Shown here: positions 4,887-11,996 of the stretch, piece by piece
How the letters are laid out: each line of letters begins with the position of its first letter
How positions within the stretch are numbered: the first letter of the stretch is position 1
From: JAAZNO01 sp012798275
GTDB lineage: Bacteria > Chloroflexota > Anaerolineae > B4-G1 > SLSP01
Direction: 5' to 3'
Assembly: GCA_035347995.1 (NCBI GenBank)
Contig: DAOPQD010000079.1
Coordinates: 1 to 14,366 of the forward strand
DNA length: 14,366 bases
Made by a program: the position numbers and the translations under genes
Notes under the pieces: model-generated
Database searches by the model: none
What the model was told of the DNA's origin: nothing
Seen by the model: the letters and a program-made list of their open reading frames with translations, nothing else

Positions 4887-5813
4887 TCAGGCCGCCAGAG
4901 TGGCCAGCACCAGCGCCTGGAAGCGGACATGGTCTATGGCGGTGATGACGTTGACGTGCGATTCCGGGCTCTCCGCGGCCGGGCGTCGGCGGGTGTCCAC
5001 GACGGTCATGCCGCGCGTGTATTGCCCCCGCGTCTCGACGGCGACGGGCCACCTCTCGCCGGTTGCGAGCGCCGGTTCCAACGCCACCGCTACGGCAGCC
5101 AGATCGGGCGGGGTGACGGGGCGCGGCTTCCGGTAGTCGAGGAGCCGCCGCAGCAGGCGCGCGAATGCCTGGCCCCACGGCGTCGAGCCGGCCTCGATCT
5201 GCGCCGCGTCCGCCTCGTAGAGCCTGGCGCCCTTGCGGATGGGATCGAGGCTGACCATCGTCTTGGGGATGCGGGAACGGAAGACGATGTCGGCGGCCTC
5301 GACGTCCGCATAGACGTTGAATTCCGCGACGGCGGTGGTGTTCCCGCCGGTGATGCTGCCCGCCATCATCACCAGGCGGGGAATGCGCTCTTCCAGCCGG
5401 GGTTCCCGAAGCAACGCCAGGGCGACGTTAGTGAGTGGCGCGAGCGTGATGAGGGTGATGGGTGCGGTCGCCGCCATGAACGTGCGGATGAGGAAATCCA
5501 CCGCATGTTCGGCAGCAGGCTCCCGTTGAGGATCGGGGAAGCCGATGTCTCCCAGGCCATCGCTGCCGTGTGCGCTCTCTGATGTGAGGGGCGGCGCGAG
5601 CAGGGGACGCGCCAGGCCGCGATAGACGGGGACCTCGCGGCCGGCGTGTTCCACCATCACGAGCGTGTTGCGCACCACTTGGGGGAGGGGGACGTTTCCC
5701 CCCACCGTCGTGATGCCCAGAACGTCGCAAGCGGGCGTGCGCAACGCCAACAGCAGCGCCAGCGCATCATCCATGCCGGTGTCGCAATCAATAATCACGG
5801 TCTGTGGGGGCAT
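4887..5813 (-). CDS. Inosine-uridine-type nucleoside hydrolase, atypical active site
   Basis: A 308-residue enzyme of the Ca2+-dependent nucleoside hydrolase family, which splits ribonucleosides into base and ribose in purine/pyrimidine salvage. VIIDCDTGMDDALAL (6-20) carries the metal-binding aspartates, and N40 lies in GGN. H82 is in SAHGSDGLGD. N158, E164, N166 and D170 sit in GGNTTAVAEFNVYADVEAA, spaced as in the Crithidia enzyme. The C-terminal HD pair is changed: the segment reads VTPPDLAAVAVALEP, so D237 remains but the histidine that usually helps protonate the leaving base is proline. Activity may be altered or use another acid. SD GAGGAG precedes the ATG. It lies 126 bp downstream of the amidohydrolase gene, with a palindrome between, so co-transcription is uncertain. 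No signal peptide. Confidence 0.85.
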   Translation of the reverse strand: MPPQTVIIDCDTGMDDALALLLALRTPACDVLGITTVGGNVPLPQVVRNTLVMVEHAGREVPVYRGLARPLLAPPLTSESAHGSDGLGDIGFPDPQREPAAEHAVDFLIRTFMAATAPITLITLAPLTNVALALLREPRLEERIPRLVMMAGSITGGNTTAVAEFNVYADVEAADIVFRSRIPKTMVSLDPIRKGARLYEADAAQIEAGSTPWGQAFARLLRRLLDYRKPRPVTPPDLAAVAVALEPALATGERWPVAVETRGQYTRGMTVVDTRRRPAAESPESHVNVITAIDHVRFQALVLATLAA

Positions 5814-5828
5814 TCGGGCTCCTCAGTG

Positions 5829-5872
5829 AATGGCGAACGGCGAGTCAGCGAATCAGCGAATCGGCGAGTCAT
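5829..5872. repeat. Degenerate 7-8-bp tandem repeat
   Basis: A run of related units (GGCGAAC, GGCGAGTC, AGCGAATC, AGCGAATC, GGCGAGTC) lies upstream of the nucleoside hydrolase start. Similar AGCGAATC-type words occur near 4818-4850. Probably a simple-sequence spacer; no function visible. Confidence 0.45.
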
Positions 5873-5892
5873 TTACGTTCGTGCCTTCGCAC

Positions 5893-5924
5893 GTGAGAAC
5901 GTGGGCACGTGCGCACGTTCTCAC
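5893..5924. repeat. 32-bp near-perfect palindrome upstream of nucleoside hydrolase
   Basis: GTGAGAACGTG (5893-5903) and CACGTTCTCAC (5914-5924) are exact inverted arms of 11 bp. The 10-nt centre holds the 8-bp palindrome GCACGTGC, so the 32-bp site is symmetric except for one base pair position. ACGTTC (5875-5880) upstream can pair with the GAACGT inside it. It lies between the amidohydrolase stop (16 nt away) and the nucleoside hydrolase start (79 nt away). It could be an operator or a terminator-like mRNA hairpin; no T-tract is present. Confidence 0.55.
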
Positions 5925-5939
5925 CTTCTCGCGTTCGAC

Positions 5940-7271
5940 TCATCCCGTATAGGCTCGCAGGGAACTCATGGGCTGGCCCACCATGCGGAAAGCGCGCCGT
6001 TCGGCTTCCCAGCGGATGCGCTCGATGTCGAGGGTGAGGAATTCGCCCTTGCGGTAGAGCAGCCGTCCATCGCACCAGACATAGGCCACGTCGCCGGGAT
6101 GGGCGGTGTAGACGACGCCGGCCGCCAGGTCGTGCCGGGGAATCCAGTGCGGCGCGGTTGTGTCCAGCAACAGCAGGTCGGCGGGACGCCCCGGCGCGAG
6201 GACGCCGCTTTCGGGGAATCCCAGCGCTGCCGCCGGGGCCTGCGTCGCCATGCGGAGGAGCTGCGTGCGCGGCAGGACTTCAGGGGCGAGCAGCGCGCCT
6301 TTCCAGTGCAGCCCCACGAGACGCAAGAGCTCCAGCATGTTAAAGTCGCTGTTCGAGGCAGGGCCGTCGGTCGCCAGAGCCAGGCGCACCCCCCGCGCGA
6401 GCATCTCCGGCAGCGGCGGCATTTCCATCCCGAGCTTCTGGTAAGTCTTGGGAGCGTGGGCGACGTAAACGCCCTTCGCGGCGAGGAGCGCCTGATCCTC
6501 CGCGGTAGCGGCGTTGCAATGCGCTACCAGGGTGGGGCGCGGCAAATCGAGCAGCCCCAATCCGGCGACGTAGGCCGGCGGCGTGAGGCCGTGACGTTCC
6601 AGAGAGCGGCGTACCTGCTCACTGGATTCGCTCAGGTGGAAATGTGCGCCCACCCCCAGGCGTTCCGCCTCGGCGACACAGCGCCGCAGCACGTCGGTCG
6701 GCGTCATGTAGGGGGAGTGAGGTCCCAGCGCCGTGTGGATGCGTCCCCCGGCCGCGCCGTCCCACGCCTCGACGAAGGCCACCGTGTCCTCGAAGGGGAC
6801 GCCGCCGACTTCCTGGTCATCGCCGATGCCGAAGTGACACCACGCGAGCAGGGCCTTCATCCCGCTCTCGGCGACTACCTCCGCGACCCGGTCCATCCAG
6901 AAGTAATGATCGGCGAAACCGACGCTGCCGCTGCGGATCATCTCGGCGGCAGCGAGCGCCGCTCCCCAGGCGACGTCCTCGGCTTCGAGCGCCGATTCCG
7001 CGACCCAGATCTTCTCGTTGAGCCAGCGCTCGAAGGGCAGATCCTCCGCCCAACCGCGCTCCAACGTCATCGGCGCGTGGCAGTGCGCGTTGAAGAAGGC
7101 CGGCAGCGCCACCAGCTCGCGTCCGTCAATCACCTCATCGGGCGCGAAATCCGGCGGCGCCTGCCCCACCGCGAGGATGCGTTGATCTTCCAGCGCGAGC
7201 TCCACGCCCGGCAGGAGGCGATCTTCCGCGTCGAGCGTGAGCGCCGTGACATTTTGGATTAGCGTGCGCAT
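5940..7271 (-). CDS. MTA/SAH deaminase-like amidohydrolase (ATZ/TRZ type)
   Basis: A 443-residue metal-dependent hydrolase of the amidohydrolase superfamily, closest by motif to 5'-methylthioadenosine/S-adenosylhomocysteine deaminases (MtaD) and related chlorohydrolases. Metal and catalytic residues are all visible: H63 and H65 (NAHCHAPMTLERG), H212 and E215 (HFHLSE), H251 (LVAHCNAA) and D302 (LATDGPASNSDFNMLEL). The lid region DLPFERWLNEKIWVAE also fits the family. HAPKTYQKL replaces the common HCPxSNxKL, so the substrate may differ from MTA or SAH. The frame is open far upstream, but the start at 7271 gives the typical N-terminus (MRTLIQNV) and has GGGGAG before it. It overlaps the end of the transaldolase gene by 13 nt, so translation is probably coupled. 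Confidence 0.85.
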   Translation of the reverse strand: MRTLIQNVTALTLDAEDRLLPGVELALEDQRILAVGQAPPDFAPDEVIDGRELVALPAFFNAHCHAPMTLERGWAEDLPFERWLNEKIWVAESALEAEDVAWGAALAAAEMIRSGSVGFADHYFWMDRVAEVVAESGMKALLAWCHFGIGDDQEVGGVPFEDTVAFVEAWDGAAGGRIHTALGPHSPYMTPTDVLRRCVAEAERLGVGAHFHLSESSEQVRRSLERHGLTPPAYVAGLGLLDLPRPTLVAHCNAATAEDQALLAAKGVYVAHAPKTYQKLGMEMPPLPEMLARGVRLALATDGPASNSDFNMLELLRLVGLHWKGALLAPEVLPRTQLLRMATQAPAAALGFPESGVLAPGRPADLLLLDTTAPHWIPRHDLAAGVVYTAHPGDVAYVWCDGRLLYRKGEFLTLDIERIRWEAERRAFRMVGQPMSSLRAYTG

Positions 7272-8401
7272 GGGACGCTCCCCGGCGCGCCGGGCTCGCG
7301 CCGCCCTTCGATGGCCCCCAGCAGCGCCGTGAAGGCGTCGGCGAAGGCGGCGACGCCCTCTTCTTCCAGCTGGCGGGTCACCTCCGCCATCGAAATTCCC
7401 AGAGCTTCCAGGTCTGCCAGCGTCTGCCGTGCGCCCTCCAGGTCTTCCTCCAGGCTCAGGCGCACCCGCCCGTGATCGAGGAAGGCGGCCAGCGTCTGCG
7501 GCGGCATGGTGTTGACGGTGTGCGGGCCGATGAGCTCTTCCACGTACATCACATCGCGGTAGGCGGGATTTTTGGTGCTCGTCGAGGCCCACAGGGGACG
7601 TTGCAGCCGCGCTCCGTGCGCCGCCAGCGCCCGGAACCGTTCCGCGCTGCAGACCTCCTTGAAGGCGGCATAGGCTAGCTTGGCGTTGGCGATGGCGGCC
7701 TTGCCGGGCAACGTCCGCGCTTGCTCCGCGGCCGGTCCCCCGGCCTGCAGGAGGCGTTGCAGGCGGGCGTCCACGTTCGTATCCACCCGCGAGACAAAAA
7801 ACGAGGCCACCGACGCCAGCGGGTGGAGCGAGAGACCCGCCGCTGCCCGCCGTTCCAGCCCCGTCAGATAGGCGTCCAGCACCTCGTGGTAGCGTTCGAG
7901 CGCGAAGATCAGCGTCACGTTGACGTTAACCCCCGCCGCGAGCGCCTCGGTGATCGCGGGCAGCCCCGCCTTCGTCGCCGGAATCTTGATCATCAGGTTG
8001 GGACGGGCCACGCGCTGCCAGAGTTCTTGGGCCTGCGCGAGGGTGCCGGCGGCGTCGTACGCCAGGGCCGGGCTCACCTCCAGGCTCACGTAGCCATCGC
8101 CGCCGTCGCTTTGCTGATACAGCGGCATGAACAGGTCGGCGGCCTGCTGAATGTCTTCGATGGCCAGGCGGAAGAAGATCTCCTCGGCGCTCAGCCCCGC
8201 CTCCAGCAGCGGCAGCAGGTCGGCGTCGTAGTCGTGCGATTTGGTGATCGCGTTCATGAAGATGGTGGGGTTGGAGGTGACGCCGCGGATTTCCCCGCGC
8301 GCGATCATCCCCGCCAGTTCGCCATTGCGCAGCAGGCCGCGCTGGATGTTGTCATACCAGACCGATTGTCCAACTTCCAGAAGTTGTAGCGTAGTGTTCA
8401 T
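7259..8401 (-). CDS. tal: Transaldolase
   Basis: A 380-residue transaldolase of the longer actinobacterial type, which moves a dihydroxyacetone unit between sedoheptulose 7-phosphate and glyceraldehyde 3-phosphate in the non-oxidative pentose phosphate pathway. GVTSNPTIF (40-48), LMIKIPATKAG with the Schiff-base lysine K139, NVNVTLIFALERY and SFFVSRVD are the family motifs. The C-terminal YVEELIGPHTVNTMPPQTL also fits. It starts 9 bp after the transketolase stop, with GAGG overlapping that stop region, and overlaps the amidohydrolase start by 13 nt. This makes a tight tkt-tal-amidohydrolase operon. Cytoplasmic. Confidence 0.93.
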   Translation of the reverse strand: MNTTLQLLEVGQSVWYDNIQRGLLRNGELAGMIARGEIRGVTSNPTIFMNAITKSHDYDADLLPLLEAGLSAEEIFFRLAIEDIQQAADLFMPLYQQSDGGDGYVSLEVSPALAYDAAGTLAQAQELWQRVARPNLMIKIPATKAGLPAITEALAAGVNVNVTLIFALERYHEVLDAYLTGLERRAAAGLSLHPLASVASFFVSRVDTNVDARLQRLLQAGGPAAEQARTLPGKAAIANAKLAYAAFKEVCSAERFRALAAHGARLQRPLWASTSTKNPAYRDVMYVEELIGPHTVNTMPPQTLAAFLDHGRVRLSLEEDLEGARQTLADLEALGISMAEVTRQLEEEGVAAFADAFTALLGAIEGRREPGAPGSVPCAR

Positions 8402-8410
8402 GGGATGGCC

Positions 8411-10423
8411 TCATTGCTGCTTAAGCAGTTCCAACGCCACCGCTTCGACGTGCGCGGCTGAGAAGCCCAGCTGCTCGAAGATCACTGCGGCGGGGGCGGA
8501 GGCGCCGAAGCGATCCAGCCCCACGATGCGCCCCTCCAGCCCTACCCAGCGCTGCCAGCCCTGCGTCACTCCCGCTTCCACCGCCACCCGTCGGCGCAAA
8601 TCCGGCGGGAGGACGGCCGCTTGATAGGCGGCCTCCTGTTCGGCGAACAGCTCCCAGCTGGGGAAAGAGACCAGGCGGACGGCGAGACCCCGTTCCGCCA
8701 GACGCTTGCCGGCCTCCACGATCAGGCTGACCTCCGAGCCGCTCGCCATGAGGAGCAGCTGCGGGCGTCCCTGCCCCAGGTCCGCCAGCACATACGCGCC
8801 GCGCCGGACGCCTTCCGCCGGGGCGTAGGCCGTCCGATCCAGCGTGGGGAGATTCTGGCGCGTCAACACCAGGGCCGTAGGGCGCCGGCGATTCTCGATG
8901 GCGATGCGCCACGCCTCGCGCACCTCGTTGGCGTCCGCCGGGCGCAGCGTGATGAGGTTGGGGATGGCGCGCAGGGCGGCGAGGTGTTCGACCGGTTGAT
9001 GGGTGGGACCGTCCTCGCCGACGCCGATGCTGTCGTGCGTGAAGACCCAGATCGAGCCGAGATGAGAGAGCGCGGCGATGCGTAGCGGCGGACGCATGTA
9101 ATCGGAGAAGACTATGAAGGTGGCGCCGAAGGGAATCACGCCGCCGTGATAGGCCATCCCGTTGACCACGGCGCCCATCCCGTGCTCCCGCACGCCGAAG
9201 TGCAGATTGCGTCCGGCGCGCTCCCCGGCGGAGAAGGCCGGGTAGGCGTTCATCCAGGTGTTCGTCGAGGGAGCCAGGTCCGCCGAACCGCCTAGCACTT
9301 CCGGCAGGACTTCTGCCAGGGCGTTGAGCACCTGGCCGGAGGAGGCCCGCGTCGCCATGCCTTTGGGGTCGGCAGGGAACACCGGCAGCGCGGCTTCCCA
9401 TCCGGCGGGCAATTCCCCCGCCAGGCGCCGCTGCAGCTCCGCCGCAAGGTCGGAATAATCCGCCGCGTAGGCGGCCATCTCCTGCTGCCATTCCAGCTCC
9501 AGCTGCGCGCCGCGGACCTGCGCCTGTCGGAAGAAGGTCAGCGCTGCGTCGGGAATGTAGAAGCGCGGCTCCCTGGGCCAGCCCAGGGCGTCTTTCGCGC
9601 CGTCGAGTTCGGCCTGCCCGGGCGGTTCGCCGTGCGCCTTGGCGGTGCCGGCGCGCGTGGGCAGCCCGTAGCCGATGACAGTGCGGACCATGATCAGCGA
9701 GGGGCGCGGATCTTGCTTAGCGGCCTCGATCGCGCGGTCAATCGCCGCCACATCCAGCCCATCCTCCACCCGCTGCACGTGCCAGCCGTAAGCCTCGAAG
9801 CGCTTGCCGCGATCCTCCGTAAAGGCGAGGTCGGTCGAGCCTTCGATGGAGATGCGGTTGTCGTCGTAGAGGTAGATGAGTTTGCCCAGCCGCAGGTGTC
9901 CGGCGAGCGAGGCGGCTTCCGCCGTCACCCCTTCCATCAGGTCGCCGTCGGTGACGATGGCGTAGATGGTGTGATCAATCACGGTGTGGCCGGGCCGATT
10001 GAACCGCTGCGCCAGGTGAGCCTCGGCGATGGCCATGCCGACGCCGTTGGCAAAGCCCTGTCCCAGCGGCCCGGTCGTCGTCTCGACGCCGGGGGTCAGC
10101 CCGTACTCTGGATGGCCGGGGGTCAGGCTACCCCATTGCCGGAAGCGCTGGAGTTCCTCCAATGGCAGCGCGTAGCCGGTGAGGTGGAGCAGGGAGTACA
10201 GGAGCATCGAGCCGTGCCCGCCGGAGAGGATGAAGCGGTCGCGGTTGGGCCAGGCGGGATGGGCCGGATTGTGGCGCAAATGGTGCGCCCAGATGGCGTA
10301 GGCCAGCGGCGCAGCGCCCATCGGCAGGCCCGGATGGCCGGAATTGGCCTGCTGCACGGCATCCGCCGAAAGAAAGCGGAGAGTGTTGATACACAAGTCT
10401 TGAAGGATCTTGTCTTCTTGCAT
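8411..10423 (-). CDS. tkt: Transketolase
   Basis: A full-length 670-residue thiamine-diphosphate enzyme moving two-carbon units between pentose, sedoheptulose and hexose phosphates. SGHPGLPMGAAPLAY (28-42), LSGGHGSMLLYSLLHLTGY (66-84) and TTTGPLGQGFANGVGMAIAE (115-134) are typical. DGDLMEGVTAEA with the later DDN (159-189) is the diphosphate/Mg2+ motif. FGVREHGMGAVVNGM and THDSIGVGEDGPTHQP follow in the pyrimidine-binding half. The ATG at 10423 has GAGG 7 nt before it and gives the normal N-terminus; a TTG 10 codons upstream is in frame but unsupported. It is 58 bp after gnd. That gap is AT-richer than its surroundings (CTATTATTGCATATTCTATG), so an internal promoter is possible but not clear. 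Confidence 0.95.
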   Translation of the reverse strand: MQEDKILQDLCINTLRFLSADAVQQANSGHPGLPMGAAPLAYAIWAHHLRHNPAHPAWPNRDRFILSGGHGSMLLYSLLHLTGYALPLEELQRFRQWGSLTPGHPEYGLTPGVETTTGPLGQGFANGVGMAIAEAHLAQRFNRPGHTVIDHTIYAIVTDGDLMEGVTAEAASLAGHLRLGKLIYLYDDNRISIEGSTDLAFTEDRGKRFEAYGWHVQRVEDGLDVAAIDRAIEAAKQDPRPSLIMVRTVIGYGLPTRAGTAKAHGEPPGQAELDGAKDALGWPREPRFYIPDAALTFFRQAQVRGAQLELEWQQEMAAYAADYSDLAAELQRRLAGELPAGWEAALPVFPADPKGMATRASSGQVLNALAEVLPEVLGGSADLAPSTNTWMNAYPAFSAGERAGRNLHFGVREHGMGAVVNGMAYHGGVIPFGATFIVFSDYMRPPLRIAALSHLGSIWVFTHDSIGVGEDGPTHQPVEHLAALRAIPNLITLRPADANEVREAWRIAIENRRRPTALVLTRQNLPTLDRTAYAPAEGVRRGAYVLADLGQGRPQLLLMASGSEVSLIVEAGKRLAERGLAVRLVSFPSWELFAEQEAAYQAAVLPPDLRRRVAVEAGVTQGWQRWVGLEGRIVGLDRFGASAPAAVIFEQLGFSAAHVEAVALELLKQQ

Positions 10424-10481
10424 GATTGCCTCACTTGACCATAGAATATGCAATAATAGATTGCAGCATCATTGGCGCCAC

Positions 10482-11870
10482 TCATTCCCATGCCGTGTGG
10501 AAAACGCCCTCACGATCCACACGCCGGTAGGTGTGCGCCCCAAAGTAGTCCCGCTGCGCCTGCGTGAGGTTGGCGGGTAGAACCTCCGAACGGTAAGCGT
10601 CGAAGTAGGCCAGCGACGCGCCCACCGCCAGCATCGGGATGCCCAATCCCACCGCCGTCTGGAGGGTCTCGCGCCAGGCGGATTCGCGGCTCAGCGTCGC
10701 CTGCGTGAAGGTCGCATCGAGCAGCAGATTGGGCAGATCGGGGGCGCAGCGGTAGGCGTGCGTGATGTCGCTCAGGAGCGCGGCGCGGATGATGCAGCCC
10801 GCACGCCACACCGGCACGATCCGTGCGATTTCCAGTCCCCAGCCGTATTCCTGCGACGCCATCCGCAACAGACTCAATCCCTGCGCGTAGGAGGTGATCT
10901 TGCTGGCGTAGAGGGCCTGCTCCGCGATGGCGATCAGCCGATCGGCGTCGCCGGCAAACCGTCCCGCGCGCCCCAGCACCTTCGCGGCGTTCACGCGCTC
11001 GGCCTTGAGCGCCGAGATCAGCCGGCTTTCCACCGCCGCGTTGAGCGTGGGGATGGGGGCGCCGATGTCGAACGCTGTCTGGCTGGCCCACTTGCCGGTG
11101 CCTTTCTGCGCCGCCTCGTCCAGGATCACCTCGACCAGCGCTTTGCCGGTCTCTTCATCCACCCGCTCCAGGATGCGGGCGGTGATTTCGATGAGATAGG
11201 AGCGCAGCTCGCGCGTGTTCCAGGCGGCGAAGATGGCGGCCAGCTCTGCGTTGGGGATCCCGGCGCCGCGATGCAGCAGGTCGTAGACCTCGGCGATCAG
11301 CTGCATGTCGCCGTATTCGATGGCGTTGTGCACCATCTTGACGTAGTGGCCCGCCCCGCCGGCTCCCATCCATGCGACGCAGGGCGCGTCGTCCTCGGCC
11401 CGCGCGGCGATCGCCTCGAACATTTCCCTGACGCGCGGCCAGGCCTCGACGGAGCCGCCGGGCATTAAGCTCGGGCCCCAGAGAGCGCCGCTTTCGCCGC
11501 CGGAGACTCCTGTCCCGATGAAGTGAATGCCCGCCGCGGCGAGCTCCCGCGCGCGGCGTTCGGTATCCGCAAAGTGAGAATTGCCGCCGTCAATGATCAG
11601 GTCGCCGCGCTGCAGAAGGGGCTTCAGCGCAGCGATGGCGTCGTCCACTGGCGCGCCGGCGGGCACCATGAGGAAGAGCGTGCGCGGCGGCGTGAGCGCG
11701 TCCACTAGCGCCTCCTGGGAGGCGGCGATGGCTACCGGGAAATCAGCGGGCAATTTGGGGGCCGGATCATAGCCGATGGGGGGATAGCCGTGTCGCGCAA
11801 AGTTCTGCGCCAGGCTCCGTCCCATCACCCCCAAACCGAGAATTCCCAAAGCGTAGGGTGTTCCTTCCAT
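10482..11870 (-). CDS. gnd: 6-phosphogluconate dehydrogenase, decarboxylating (probably NAD+-preferring)
   Basis: A 462-residue enzyme converting 6-phosphogluconate to ribulose 5-phosphate and CO2 with nucleotide reduction. GLGVMGRSLAQNFARHG (12-28) is the dinucleotide fold. KMVHNAIEYGDMQLI carries the catalytic Lys, His, Asn and Glu, with alanine in place of the usual glycine. KGTGKWASQTAF and the end motif QRDYFGAHTYRR then FHTAWE complete the family pattern. After the second strand, NADP+-dependent enzymes have Asn-Arg-Ser/Thr to hold the 2'-phosphate; here the aligned residues are D35-P36-A37 (IGYDPAP). An acidic residue there points to NAD+. GGGAGG precedes the ATG by 7-8 nt. The leader contains a fragment of the dispersed repeat (11883-11914). 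No zwf or pgl lies nearby in the window. Confidence 0.93.
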   Translation of the reverse strand: MEGTPYALGILGLGVMGRSLAQNFARHGYPPIGYDPAPKLPADFPVAIAASQEALVDALTPPRTLFLMVPAGAPVDDAIAALKPLLQRGDLIIDGGNSHFADTERRARELAAAGIHFIGTGVSGGESGALWGPSLMPGGSVEAWPRVREMFEAIAARAEDDAPCVAWMGAGGAGHYVKMVHNAIEYGDMQLIAEVYDLLHRGAGIPNAELAAIFAAWNTRELRSYLIEITARILERVDEETGKALVEVILDEAAQKGTGKWASQTAFDIGAPIPTLNAAVESRLISALKAERVNAAKVLGRAGRFAGDADRLIAIAEQALYASKITSYAQGLSLLRMASQEYGWGLEIARIVPVWRAGCIIRAALLSDITHAYRCAPDLPNLLLDATFTQATLSRESAWRETLQTAVGLGIPMLAVGASLAYFDAYRSEVLPANLTQAQRDYFGAHTYRRVDREGVFHTAWE

Positions 11871-11882
11871 AAATTTCCTCCC

Positions 11883-11914
11883 GTGAGTTGTCGTCGTCGC
11901 TGCTCACGACTCAC
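11883..11914 (-). repeat. Fragment of the dispersed repeat upstream of gnd (copy D)
   Basis: GTGAGTTGTCGTCGTCGCTG followed by CTCACGACTCAC matches 28 of 32 positions of the internal module at 4492-4523 and 14238-14269 (GTGAGCCGTCGCCGTCGCTG, CTCACGACTCAC). Its edge lies 12 nt upstream of the gnd start. Only this module is present, so it may be a relic or an independently mobile core. Confidence 0.65.
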
Positions 11915-11996
11915 CCGGTAACTGTTCAGCCATTGACTAAAGAACATAAGATTTCCTGGCGACTGGAGAAAATCCCGTTGATTACCGGATTATTTT

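Noticed and set aside
5646..7262. A 538-codon open frame on the plus strand
   Set aside because: It lies antisense to the amidohydrolase and nucleoside hydrolase genes, has no recognisable motif and no ribosome site. Long antisense frames are common in GC-rich genes.
8421..9491. A 356-codon minus-strand frame inside transketolase
   Set aside because: Out of frame with a clear full-length transketolase and composed mainly of Arg, Gly and Ala, typical of a GC-rich shadow frame.
11968..11996. Intrinsic terminator after the LarA-type gene
   Set aside because: AATCC (11971-11975) and GGATT (11987-11991) give only a 5-bp AT-rich stem, too weak to call.
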